Shown here in pieces: positions 10,159 to 21,166 of a DNA stretch of 32,283 nt. The position numbers and the translations under genes were made by a program. The first letter of the stretch is position 1, and each line of letters begins with the position of its first letter. Origin of the DNA: Mucidula mucida (lineage: Eukaryota; Basidiomycota; Agaricomycetes; Agaricales; Physalacriaceae); the NCBI GenBank assembly GCA_015501055.1, contig JADNYV010000391.1, positions 1-32,283 on the forward strand, given 5' to 3'. The notes beneath the pieces were generated by a model. The model searched no databases and was not told the DNA's origin. It saw nothing but the letters and a program-made list of their open reading frames with translations.

Positions 10159-10533
10159 ACACCGTGGCTCATGACGCCGAAAATACGGCGTGAGACTCTT
10201 CGTATTGGTTGCTTACCCAGAAGCTGGAGCCGCGCTGACGAGGAGCCGGCTCTCGACGTTCAAGACAAAGCTTCCGAGAATCACGCATGAAGGTCCGGAT
10301 AACATGAGCGCTGCAAGATGTACAATTTCGCCGTCGGAAGTCGACAGTCAAAGCGCCCTCTCGTTTATTACCGAGTCGGGGTCTGCGCGCGGAAATGATC
10401 TAGTACGGGGCTTTTTAATGGGTCCGTCAGGCATCGTAGACTTCTGGCGTTTGTCTGGTTGTACGACATCAAGATTTAGGCATACTTCCTCGTCACGATT
10501 CGGATAGGTGGTGATAAGCGGCGAATCAAGAAC
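10159..10533 (-). repeat. Aldo-keto reductase upstream region, duplication copy B (orphan)
   Basis: A second copy of the segment at 9676-10032, in the same orientation and order, with the palindrome GAGCCGGCTC kept at 10243-10252. A weak TATA-like TTATACACC lies at its downstream edge. No reductase coding sequence follows it in the roughly 125 bp before copy A begins. It therefore looks like the surviving promoter of a deleted third tandem gene. Confidence 0.7.
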
Positions 10534-10659
10534 AAGTTAAAAGAGGACACTAATCATCTGATCCCGCGAGGTAGCCATGAACCGACCACTATACTAAGAG
10601 GGATGGAAAAGTACTAAGTACTACGGGCGGGTGCCCAAATTTTGTGGCGTCTACCCTGA

Positions 10660-10723
10660 CAATGAGGAGACGTAGAAGTACAGTAAGAAACGGCATACCT
10701 AACACACCAATGAGGAGACGTAG
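10660..10723. repeat. Short direct repeat CAATGAGGAGACGTAG, two copies 48 bp apart
   Basis: The 16-mer occurs at 10660-10675 and 10708-10723 and is followed both times by a similar AAGTA/GAGTA-AGTAA tail. The copies are perfect over 16 bases. No gene is recognised around them. Confidence 0.7.
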
Positions 10724-10895
10724 AGAGTAAGTAAAATATCTGATGAGACTTTTGTGTATGTAAAGCGTGAGAAATAATTGGGCGGAGTATACGAATGTGG
10801 CGCGATGCACACGGTGGGACGTATGCGACCTGCGAGTGCCCTGCGTGAGTGACGCAGTGACGACACGAGATAACACGTACCAAATAAAACTGCTG

Positions 10896-11001
10896 TGATC
10901 AACAGGTGGGACGGACCCGTTACGACCTGGAGCAGGATTACTGGCACCTCAAGTACTTGCCTTGATCGACAGGTGGGATGGACCCGTTGCGACCTGGAGC
11001 A
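10896..11001. repeat. 39-bp direct repeat, two copies 67 bp apart
   Basis: Positions 10896-10934 and 10963-11001 match over 39 bases with three differences, all transitions. The core is ACAGGTGGGA-GGACCCGTT. A weaker third version may lie at 10808-10835 (GGTGGGACG..GCGACCTGCGAG). This and the 48-bp repeat just before it make 10.66-11.0 kb a small repeat field with no coding sequence that I recognise. Confidence 0.7.
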
Positions 11002-11569
11002 TGTACTCAGGTGAGGAGCGCAAAAGAACAGTGTAAGAACTGTGCTCACTCGATTATTAGCCTTGTGTAAACAAACGTTTAAACCCGAATAATCTCGATT
11101 AACACCAGTCTTACAATCAGAGGTACCTTTTAGCAGAAGAGGAGAGATCTAGAGCAGAAAATTGCATTGCAAACAAACAAGACCCAACAACTGCTTTAAA
11201 CAACGACAAGGACAACTTGCGCCAATCCTGCAGTTCCTCGCTTCGCCACTCATCTAGCTCAGCGTCCTGGCGAACGCGCTCCATGATTATCGAAAGGGTA
11301 ACTCTAACCTATCTAAAGCACTTTACTTGTGGTTCAAATTGGGCAGCGACGAGCTCTTGTTCTCGGGATGGTGAATTCTGTCCGTTGACGTCGACGAAAA
11401 TTAAGTCCATCTGATATTGCGTGATGCTCATGTGGACGCTTTATCGTGTATATTCTTAGCGGGGAGACGGGGACCACCGACCGCGACCATCAGTGGGACT
11501 AGGGTCAGGGGTACCATTGACATCAAACGCGACCACCACCATCTTCGTGGCCTTCCCACTTGTCCATTG
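11002..11569. other. Upstream region of the ABC transporter
   Basis: No gene is recognised. The frame of the first ABC exon stays open upstream to 11417, but the residues before the Met at 11570 do not resemble the family. No clear TATA box is seen. Confidence 0.4.
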
Positions 11570-14500
11570 ATGGGCCTTTGCAATGGCTCGGGAGCGCTTG
11601 ATGTCCATGACCCCTGCGTGCGCGGAACATGGGCGACTATTCCCGCGACGGTCCTTGTCGCCGTATTCTGTCTGTCCTCCTTGCCGATAAAAGTGCCTCG
11701 TGTCGTTCCTCACATTGCACGAAGCGGAAACACTGGATATCAAGGACGAACAAGAGTCACTTGAGATCCCGATAGTGGTCCCAGTGTGGAGGACAATTGT
11801 GTTTGCCCTGCTGGGGCTCATGGAAGCGCTTTGCTGGGCAGGAGAGGGCTCTTATCGCGCTCTGGTGATGCATTATGATGTCTGGGGCATCGTGCGCGCG
11901 TTCCTTATCGCTGCTACTTGGCTGTACACCGTCGTGCGATTAGTCATGTCCCCCGCTGCCACGCCTCCATACGATATCTTTGTTGTATATATTCTGCACC
12001 TGATAGGCGCTATTCTTATCCTGGGCGGCGCTCTTTACGACGCGGCCGTGTTTGGTCTCCCACTGCCGCACGGAGTCATTCTTGCTGGATTGTATGTTAA
12101 TCCTATTATCACGATAACACTGCTTGCGGTTGTGATGGACATGCCTATCGACGTTCCGAGCTCTCGTGTCAAGGTGGCTGATATTGTGAGCTGACTTTCA
12201 TGTGTCCGTGCACGAGACTTAAAACATATCCAGGGCGTGACGATTAGTCCAGAAGACTATACGACGCTGTTTGGCTGGGTCACGTTTAACTGGGTATATC
12301 CTCTCGTCCGGAAAGGCCGGAATATGACACTCGAGGATACCGACGTCTGGAGTCTCAGCCCAACCTATCAATCCCGACCACTCTTTATCAAGTTTAGCAA
12401 TATTGTGCAATCTAGTCTTCTTCGGAAGATAGCAGTCGCCAATACACATGATCTCATGCTCGATGCTGGGCTCACCATTATCAGCACTATCTTCAATTAC
12501 TCTGTTCCCTTTTTCATGAGGTACGCTCGTTCGAGATACATGAATTCGCTTTCTGATCCAAGCTCATTATTAGTCTCATACTTACCGCAATTGACGGCCG
12601 CGACCGTACAGCTGAAGACACTACGCGCGCTTACATATACGCGTTTCTTATGTTCCTCTGCAGTATCGCCAAATCCCAGGCTGACTTGCATCATCTCTGG
12701 TTCGGCCGTCGAGCAGGCACCCACATGAGGTCGGAGCTGATTGCCTCCATTTACGACAAGGCGTTGAAGAGGAAAGACTTCTCCGGCATTGTGGACAAGA
12801 CGGAGGAACATAAACTGGAAGCAGGAGGTCCGAGATCGGTGAACGCCAAGAAGAAGGAAGAAAAGGCAGACGATCCCAAAGCCGGCGCAGGCGTGGGCAA
12901 GATTGTCAATCTCATGGCCAGCGATTCTAGCAAGGTGAGATTGGTTGGTTTATATTGATGAGCAATATTCTGAAACGCGTCAGATTGCCGGTATAACTAG
13001 TAGCGCGTATCACATCTACGGTGCTCCGCTTGAAATCATTATCGGGAGTGTATTCCTTTATCAGTTGAGATTTCTCTTTCCGTTGTATGTCGTCTTTCTC
13101 ACATGTCTTTGTAGACTCTTGGGATGGTCTGCCTTTACCGGCTTCTTTGTGCTTCTCCTGGGATGGCCATTGAACAGTTTCCTGACCAGGCGGAGAGTGC
13201 GTATTCAGAAAGGGTTCATGACGGCGAGTGATAAGCGCATGGGAGTTCTCAACGAACTCATCGGAGCGGTACGTGTTCTCCAGCGGCCTCGCGTCATTGT
13301 TAACGCTACTTTGATCAGGTCAAATTCATCAAGTTCTTCGCATGGGAAGATAAATGGATCAAGAAGACGATGGACGTGAGGGATGTTGAGGTGAGCTGGC
13401 TTGTCAAATGTTCGTACCACCAGTGTTTTGTCCTCTGTCGGCTTCTCAAAAATGACTCCCTTGTGCTAGCTCGTATCAACTCGATTCTGATCTACATGCT
13501 CTGGAACAGTGCGCCTGTGTTGATTTTGATCGTGACCTTCTTCACGTATGTCGTTCAGGGCAACGAACTAACTATCAGTAAAGCTTTCACGGTATGTTCG
13601 ATTCTGATGAGCATACGGCGTTGATTAAAGCGTCAATTTTCACAGGCAATATCTTTATTCTCCATGATTCGGTATTGTCCTTTATAACATTGCGTACTGG
13701 ATCGTCTAAGGTCTAGTCTAGTGTACCCCTCAACATCATTCCCGCCTGAATTATGCAAATTCTACAAGTAAGCTGATTTCATTTACGTGGAACCATCTTA
13801 ACCTCGTCCTGCTCAGCTCGGTATCATCGCGAAGCGTATCGAAGTCTACCTAGGCGAAGAAGAAGTCACGGATCAAGTTTCGTCGTTCAAAAAAGACGCT
13901 TCGCCACGCATCCTACTCGATTCTGACGAGGAAGGTTTAAGTCTGCGGAACGCCACTCTTAAATGGAACGAAGTTGAAGAGAAAACAGAGGATGCAGGGC
14001 AACACGCCAAAGTCCACACGACTACTGCAGACTCTCAACACGGGTCCGGTGATGAGTTGACTATGGGGCTGCCTGAGAACAACCTGACGGGCCACAAATT
14101 CGAGTTGAAAGATATTACCATGATGTTCCCTGAAGGCGAATTGTCTGTCATCACTGGACCCACGGCAAGCGGAAAGACTGCTCTTCTCGTAAGCTCTAGC
14201 CTAGACTCCTCTTCCAACTTGGCGACGTACTGACTGGTTTGTCCCATCTTTAGATGGCGGTTCTCGGAGAGATGACGCTGATCTCGGGAAGGATCATCAT
14301 GTCGAAAGATATTTCACGGATAGACGAGTTCGGTAACATGCATGCGATATCGTATGCCGCCCAGTCGCCGTGGCTGAGGCATCAGTCGATCAAGGAAAAT
14401 ATCTTGTTTGGGTACCCTGTAGACGAAGCGCGGTATCAGGCTGTGATTGAGGCGTGTGCGCTCCGCCCGGATTTACGCGTACTAGAAGACGGAGACATGA

Positions 14501-17500
14501 CTGAGATCGGCGCGAAGGGCGTCAGCCTGAGTGGTGGGCAGAAGGCTCGTGTTGCGCTGGCTAGGGCCGTTTATGCACGAACGAAGTATGTCTTGCTAGA
14601 CGATCCGTTGAGTGCTGTGGTATGAATTATTACTTTGATTGCGATCTGCTTGAGATGTTGACGTTTTCAAATTAGGACAGCCATACCTCGAGATTCCTGT
14701 TCGAGCGACTGCTCATGGGCCCGTTGTTGAAGGACAGGACTGTAGTGCTTGTTACGCATCACGTGGAACTTGTCCTTCCTGGAGCGCAATACCTCGTGAG
14801 GATGCTTGACGGCCGTATCGATACACAAGGCTACTTGAAGGATTTGAAGCTGAAAGGAATCCTAGATGAAATTGCACGGGACGAATCCTTTGAGGCTCAT
14901 GCTGAGAACGTGGTGAAAGCGCTAGAGGAAACAGTTGTCGATGAAATCGATGGTGGGGACATAGCTTCTGATGATACGGAGAGGAAGCCGAGGAAGCTCG
15001 TCAAGGATGAACATCGCGAGATAGGCAGCGTGAAATGGAACATCTATAAGAAATATCTGCAGGCCTCGTAAGATGGATTTGCGTCCTTGTATTCATCTAC
15101 ATACTAATGCGAGCTTTACAGATCTTATTCCATCTGGTCGATCCTTCTAGTCCTTGTATTCTTCAACCAAAGCTTGGGTATCGTTGAGAAGCTGTGGATC
15201 AAGGTTCGGTTTACGACGTCCTGGTATGAAATATACCGTTGACTGAAAGCGTAGTTCTGGGGCGAAGCATACGGCAAGGCGGCAATCTCCCTCATGTTCA
15301 ACAGTGCTGCGTCTCATGATCAAGAGGTTATGGCTGGCATGTTTTCGTTGCAACACCATTCGTCAGGACCACTACATTCAACTCGCACCCTTCCTGATGC
15401 TCGGAAGCATCCGCTGTTCTATGTTGGCGTATACGCTGCTATAGGAATCGGGAGTGCTATGGTGGGCGTTGCGTCGTCGGCTGCGCAGTACACGGGTGCT
15501 TTGAGGGCATCTAGAATTTTGTTCAAGTGAGATCTCTGTATAGGAAAGGATGCTGCACAAAAGGCTGATGATGGGCTTTTAGGCAACTGCTGGACACCGT
15601 TGTGCGTGCGACGTTCAGGTTTCACGATACCACTCCGCAAGGACGCATACTGAATCGATTCGGAAAGGTGCTGCCAATATCGTACCCTATCGCGCGCGCT
15701 AACGGTTGTTGTAACAGGATATTGAATCCATTGATTCATCTCTCGCGGGCTCCATGCAAGCTGTGAACTCCTCCTTAGCCGCCTTCCTCGTGTCCATCAT
15801 AACTGTTGCGTAGGTTTTCATTAGTACTGGTTCTTACCAATGTCGAGTGGCAACTGACCTTGCCTAGTGTCGTGTTCCCCGCCTTTCTTATTCCCGCCGC
15901 GCTTCTAGGCTTTGTTTACAGGGAGCTCGCGATTAGTTACTTACACACTGGCCGTGACCTCCGTCGTATGGAGAGCAACTCCCGGTCGCCCATCTACTCG
16001 CATGTGTTCGAAGGCATCGTGACTGTGCGCGCGTTCTCGGCGGAAAGGAGATTCTTGGATAACCTGCACAGAAAGGTGGATGCGACGACCAAGGTATGTA
16101 CAATCGTGATCCTTCGAGGAGTGCTTGTCTTGATGACCGGCCCACAGGTGTGGTATAACTTCTGGATGACGAATAGATGCTTGATGGTGAATTTTGATTG
16201 TCTTGGGGCAGTTGTAAGTGACTGTGTTGCTGGCCAAGGAAAACTCTAACACTATTATAGGGTGTTCTTATCACTTGTCTTTTTGCCATCACTGCCTTGG
16301 ACGATGATGCAGGTCTCGCCGGTTTGTGTATCACGAGTGCTTTGAGCTTCACCACCTCAGTGTACTGGGCATGCAGATATTGGACTGAAATAGAGCTTGA
16401 TCTCAAGTAAGTCGCTACCTCGATAATCATCGATTCTAATAATGATCTCCAAAGCTCCGTCGAACGGGTCGTGGAATACCTGGACCTTCCACAGGAACCG
16501 CCAGCGATTATTGAATCCAATCGACCGCCTGCCTATTGGTCATCGAGCACGACCAACGATAACTTGCTTACTGTCGAAAACCTTGTTGTTAGATATGCAC
16601 CTGAGCTGCCCGCCGTCCTCCATGGTGTTTCGTTTAGTCTTCGAGCAGGAGAAAGGGTCGGTTTATTGGGTCGTACTGGATCCGGCAAGAGTACTTTGGC
16701 GATGAGTATATTCCGCTTTGTGGATCCCACGGAAGGAAGGATCCTCATTGATGCAATCGACATATCCCAGATTGGTGTTCACGATCTGCGCGAACGATTG
16801 GTATGCCTATCTGGGTTCTGGCGCTGTGGTGAAGACTCATATTATACTCTAGACCTTCATTCCGCAAGACGCCACACTTTTTTCTGGTACACTTCGGGAG
16901 AACTTGGATCCCTTCAGTAAGTGTATTTCTGTTCTGTGGTGGTGGGGTTTGATTGGCGTTCTCCTTGTAGATGAACATGACGATAACGAATGTTGGGAAG
17001 TTCTATACCGAGTGCAGATGGTGAGTACGAGTCAAATGCCTTCTGAAGCCGCTACGCCTGCCACTTCACGCCCCACTTCTATACGCGGTGAACCTGCGGA
17101 AGGTTCCATCGCAGACTCCGCTGCTACAGATATGGACGCGAAGACGACTCTGTCGCTGCAAACAAAAGTGTCTCCCGGAGGTTCCAACTTTTCTCAGGGG
17201 CAACGGCAATTGATTGCCATGGCGCGCGCTCTGCTCCGACACAGCTCTATCATCGTCCTGGACGAAGCGACGAGTAGTATTGATTTTGCGACGGATGCGA
17301 AGATTCAGAAGGCTATTCGAGATGAGTTTACGGATAGTCTGTTATTGGCTGGTATGTTGCTTGCTTCTAATACACTCAAATTGCGATGATAACCTCCCAT
17401 GGTACAGTGGCTCATCGTTTAAAGACGGTCATTGACTACGATAGGCTCATCGTGTTGGACAAGGGACAGGTGGCTGAGTTTGACACTCCGCTCAACTTGA

Positions 17501-17592
17501 TAGGCAGAGAGGATGGGATATTTAGGAATATGTGCATGAAAAGTGGGATGTTTGGTGAGCTGGAGGCAGCGGCGAAAGCCAAGGCCGCTTAA
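11570..17592 (+). pseudogene. ABCC (MRP-type) full ABC transporter, 23 exons, one stop and one frameshift
   Basis: A full-size ABCC exporter of about 1,618 aa with an N-terminal extension (MGLCNGSGALDVHDPCVRG), two membrane domains and two nucleotide-binding domains. Such proteins move glutathione or other conjugates and drugs at the vacuolar or plasma membrane. Exons after the first start at 12234, 12574, 12984, 13115, 13319, 13470, 13646, 13722, 13817, 14254, 14676, 15122, 15255, 15583, 15718, 15868, 16148, 16261, 16455, 16853, 16971 and 17408. All join in phase. NBD1 has Walker A GPTASGKT, signature LSGGQKARVALARAV, Walker B YVLLDDPLSAVDSH and THHVE. NBD2 has [57 protein letters not shown] and VAHRLKTVIDYDR. 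Two lesions are seen. The family Trp in NIIPAW is TGA (13747-13749). The frame also slips between SLPI (about 11690) and SFLTLHEAE (11700), where a few residues are also missing. With every splice site kept, inactivation looks recent, or these are sequence errors. Confidence 0.85.
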
Positions 17593-17838
17593 AAGTGAGG
17601 AGATAGTTATTTTCGTTGTTCTATGTAGATTTGTAACGGACGGACGCTTTCTATCTTCAATTCAATGCGATTTTGGAGTACGCCACCTCACACGGTTCGC
17701 CCCTGTGGTCGTAACTCTATAATAACGTGACATCCTCAAGTAGGGACAATGGCTTCTTAGCGCCGCCTTGAGAGCCGACAGCAAGGGTGGGAAACGCGTT
17801 TGAATGTTTCCCACGGTTGCGATCGTGAACCTCCCATA

Positions 17839-18526
17839 CTATCCCTGGGTAGGTAATACAAAACGGGTAGGCTTTACAAAATCGGGTCTGCACGTCTTCC
17901 TCGCTACTTTCTGCCCAATATAACCTTCGGGATATTGAATTCTAGCATTGAATTGACTGTGGATTTTTTTTCGGCGCAGAAAAATGAGCTTGCTACACTG
18001 AAATACCTCAAACAATACTCAAAATCACACAAATCAAGGTAGTTCGAGCAATATCAGCCTGCACTGAGCCCTATAAATTACAAGAAATTCTGAGAGTGTG
18101 CTATCAAGCTCATAGGTGATCCTCGACTCGTTGCCCTGGTGGTCTAGGATGTTGGGGTTGTCATTGTGAAAGAGGGAGCGGGAGCGTGACGGAGGGCGAT
18201 GTCCCACGATGCCGTTCTTCATTCTCCGACGCTAGACATATAGATCGCATGCTTGCTGCTTGACAACCGAAGGTTCCGCACGCCTCGGCAACGACGGCAA
18301 ATCGTGACTACCTGTGACCAGGGTTTTGTAAATCCTACCTTTCGACCTCGTCGCACCGGTATCGCTTTGCTACTGCAAGAGCAGCTCTTTCTCCCCCAAC
18401 CAAAGGCATCACTCAAGAGAATAGAAGGTCTTTAACAACATCCGGTGTATCCGATGATTTTTAGCCTTCAAGATCCACCTCTATTCACGCCCGAGTAGAT
18501 TTTTTGTATTACCTACCCAGGGATAG
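17839..18526. mobile_element. Non-autonomous DNA transposon (MITE), 688 bp, TA target duplication
   Basis: The ends are a perfect 25-bp inverted repeat starting CTATCCCTGGGTAGGTAAT (17839-17863 and 18502-18526), flanked on each side by TA (17837-17838 and 18527-18528). No transposase frame is found inside: the open frames are short and unrecognised. The mirrored arm has the unoccupied site at 26637-26638, where CCCA-TA-TCGCCA continues without the element and with only one TA. This proves insertion with a TA duplication, the habit of Tc1/mariner-type transposases. The family is not assigned further. Confidence 0.9.
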
Positions 18527-18554
18527 TATCGCCATGCACGCCGTGGAGACATCA

Positions 18555-19350
18555 TCTTGGTCACTTTCCTTCCATCATCATATCATCCTCCTGCACATCA
18601 CATTGCACCAGTGCACCTCGACGAGAGCGCCGCTGCTCGTCAGGATGACTGCGTGAGTGTCATCTTGGCTTGTTGTCTGTCTGGATGAACATGCATGGAC
18701 AGTCGCACCAGTGCACCTCGACGAGAGCGCCGCTGCTCGTCAGGACGACTGCGTGGGTGTCACCTTGCAAGTGTCAATGTCCGCCTCGACTAGGATAGCG
18801 CTCCTCGCCAGGGTGACGGTGTTTAATGAGCCGTGTGCTGCTGGAGCGACCAAGAGTGGCCTGGGAACAACATAGGAGGCTGTTTATGGGCTGTCGCGGG
18901 CGTTGACAGGGAGAATTCGGGTTTGAACCGCGCGAGGATGTCTCTCTTGGTCTGCGGGTTCTGTTTCAGGACGAGCAAGACAGATATGCCGTGTGTGTGA
19001 TAGTAGACGGCTAGTGATGAGGCACTCAATGGTGACGAAGCAACAGATGACATGGACGCGGATGAGTACATGGCACTCTCGTTGCGGGGTTTGGGATAGT
19101 CACGTATAATGGATTTTGTTATATTTTCTGTTAATCAATCCGGCTTAATGGGATGGCTATCATGGGGTCTGATAGTCGTTTGTCATCTCGTCATGAGTGT
19201 ATGCAGGCGACGGCAACTTGTGTGCCCAATCAAATGTGACATTGCATTGGCGACTGTGAGCGCGGGCCGGAACACGTGAGCACGGACTCACCTCTGTCGC
19301 TAATATGTGGCAGGAGTGAGCAGCCCCAACTCATACTCATACTCATACTC
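18555..19350. other. Insertion in the left arm relative to the right arm
   Basis: Homology between the arms stops after GTGGAG (about 18550) and resumes near 19340-19370. In the right arm the same interval is only about 80 bp. The extra 0.8 kb has no recognised gene. It holds the 63-bp repeats and the hexanucleotide run listed separately. I find no inverted ends or target duplication, so its origin is open. Confidence 0.5.
18605..18820. repeat. 63-bp direct repeats, period 100 bp, with a degenerate third copy
   Basis: Positions 18605-18667 and 18705-18767 match over 63 bases with three differences, all transitions. The unit begins GCACCAGTGCACCTCGACGA and is GC-rich with the short palindrome GTGCAC. 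A weaker third copy (CGCCTCGACTAGGATAGCGC) starts near 18782. Confidence 0.8.
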
Positions 19351-19356
19351 ATACTC
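19329..19356. repeat. (ACTCAT)n microsatellite
   Basis: About four and a half tandem copies of ACTCAT. It lies at the right-hand end of the insertion, close to where homology with the other arm resumes. Confidence 0.8.
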
Positions 19357-19372
19357 TCGGGAAAGGACTGAT

Positions 19373-20480
19373 TGTGTATTTCAAACAAGCAGTCATAACA
19401 CAACATTAAGGAGGGAGCACCTATGCAGCGAAGCGGCCTGAGTGTACCTGCTGCGATGCAGTCTGGTGAACAGGATCATGATTCCAGGATCTTGGTAATG
19501 GGCTATTCATACCATCTCTCTCGCTTCGCTCAAATCTACTCAACGCTTGTCAAGTCTACACTGCAGTATTCTTGCCATGAGGTATACTGACACTCGGTTC
19601 CACTCCTTCTGCTTCCACTGTTCATCTGTCAAGAGTTGGAGTCCTGGTTCCTTCCCCCATAAAAGGTTGACTCACTCCCCAACTTGGTACCAAACCACTT
19701 GCCATGTCTTCCCTCACGCAAGAACTCGGAATGTCCGAGGCGTCTCATTGGAACGGCCACATCATTACTGTCCTTTGCTATGTTATGATTTTTGGGTGCT
19801 AGTGCTAGTGTTAATACATCTTTGCCTTGATGATTGCTATGCCTAGTCAACTTGAGCTTGGGAACGGGATCTATGTTAACCCATGGGGAGTGGGAATTTG
19901 AGGCGGGCAGTTAATATTTCTGGGTATGACAAATGTGAGTAACCTCACAATAACCACCACTAAGATTTGAGAGTTATATCAGCATAATTGGGGGCCTGAG
20001 TAGGTAGTCCTCTCAAAATACTTACCTACCCCCGCCATGTCAGTACTATCCCACCCACAACAAGCACCCTAATGGAAAGTCATTGTCTACTAAGTACTCC
20101 ATTACCGCATCCGGCTTGTCAGACTTAAACGCACACACAGGATTATGGTGGAATTTTGTGTTTCTCTTCTCTGTCATGTATTGCGCTGTATACGAGGGAC
20201 TTTTATCTCCCGTACTTTAGTTCTGCACAGGGGATGTTGAATGCTGTTGCGGCAAGCCGAGTTCCAGTTGAATATCATCAAATTGTACTACTTAGACTGA
20301 TCATGATGCAGGCAGCCGCACCCACCATAATCATTGGACATGTAATGAGTGGAGAGGTGCGTCCCACATATGAAGAGTATTGCTGAGAACGCCACGGAGA
20401 GTTCTGGTGTGGACATTCAAGAGGTTGCTGGTGCAAGTACGGGAAAGCGAAGGCCGGCGGTAGGGTTAAAGGGAAATTGC
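19373..20480 (+). pseudogene. Relic of the agaric 7TM membrane protein (mirror copy of 24832-26093)
   Basis: Upstream flank, first exon and last exons are recognisable, while the middle has largely been deleted. The start region (ATG near 19702) reads MSSLTQELGMSEASH then NGHIITVLCYVMIFG and hits a stop. A short block near 19867 matches the exon coding WNGIYETYVTHG. From 20156 the text reads LYTRDFYLPYFSSAQGMLNA, then AAAPTIIIGHVMSGEVRP and MKSIAENATESSGVD, with frame changes between them. The upstream flank also matches the right arm, which shows a DNA-level duplication and not a retrocopy. It cannot make a working protein. Confidence 0.85.
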
Positions 20481-20689
20481 AGCAACTTGAACAATCTAAC
20501 TGTGGTGGATGTAGTGGTGCTGCTGGCGCGTTATGATTTACTTACCAGCAGAGAGGGAGTTGCATTTGAATGTAGTATAGGCAATCAAGTGTAGTCAAAA
20601 AAAAGCTTTGGTGTAAAGTAAGCACCTATGGCCACCCGCTTGATAGAGATAAGTTCAATACCACGAGGCAGCTCCCGACCAAACCTCTT
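20481..20689. other. Spacer between 7TM and fungalysin relics
   Basis: About 200 bp between the convergent relics. The matching spacer in the right arm (24228-24831) is three times longer and mostly not alignable by eye. A run of eight A lies at 20597-20604. Confidence 0.4.
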
Positions 20690-21115
20690 CCACCTCATTA
20701 TATCCCAAACACTTGCATCAAAACAACCAAAACTTAATCAATGTCATCTAAAATTATCAATTACTCGCAAATCCATCCATTGGTTCAAATTCCTCCACCA
20801 CATAGCCATTCAGAGCTCATGGCAAAAAAAGTTCTCTTCACCCGTCAACTCTGAATGATAGCGTTGCAGCTTCATAAGTACTGTTTGAACAATGAGCAAG
20901 GTTGCCATGCCTGGGAACGGGGCGGTAAAAGTTGCCCTTGGGAACAGAGAGAGATGCGGGAAGGGGGTGGCAATAAGACACTGGGAAACGAGCCATGCCC
21001 ACACCTCGCCAATGGCGTGCACACCCTAGTAGCCAGGCTTGTTGAGTGTCTGATACGTCAAAGGATTGACAGTGAGAAGGGGTATTTCCTAATGCAAGTG
21101 TCCCTGTGTATTCAA
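20690..21115 (-). pseudogene. Truncated fungalysin (M36) relic, 3' end only
   Basis: This matches the last quarter or so of the fungalysin gene at 21710-24227 plus its 3' UTR, on the opposite strand. Readable pieces are TYQTLNKPGY, GVHAIGEVWAWLVSQCLI and LTGEENFFC, ending near GELTGE-like sequence and a shared GAGTAATTGAT 3' flank. The family Trp in GYWGVHAIGE is TAG here (21026-21028 on the plus strand). Frame slips follow, and the catalytic HExxH part is absent. The 5' truncation falls about 50 bp from the tRNA-Pro gene, marking the inner edge of the left arm. Confidence 0.85.
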
Positions 21116-21166
21116 TTTTCAATGGTACACAGTGAGGCGAGAAAATTGAGGGAAAGGAAAGAAAAA

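Larger units (their letters stand above)
17150..21115 (+). repeat. Left arm of a mirror-image duplication
   Basis: From within the last ABC exons to the truncated fungalysin relic, this arm matches the reverse complement of about 23700-27310. Matching blocks are the ABC 3' coding end, its 3' flank (17620-17838 with 26630-26880), the flank before the 7TM gene (19373-19500 with 26400-26550), 7TM exons, and the fungalysin 3' end with its 3' UTR. Where I compared ABC coding sequence by eye, roughly nine bases in ten agree; other blocks are more diverged. The arm carries two extra insertions: the MITE at 17839-18526 and about 18555-19350. Confidence 0.85.

Noticed and set aside
13747..13749. TGA read as selenocysteine or by readthrough
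   Set aside because: Relatives have Trp at this place, fungi of this group are not known to use selenocysteine, and a second lesion exists at the N-terminus.
3045..17592. Secondary-metabolite cluster (P450, reductases, ABC exporter)
   Set aside because: No core synthase is present. The P450 is a fragment, one reductase is dead, and neighbours such as the PIN-like carrier do not fit.
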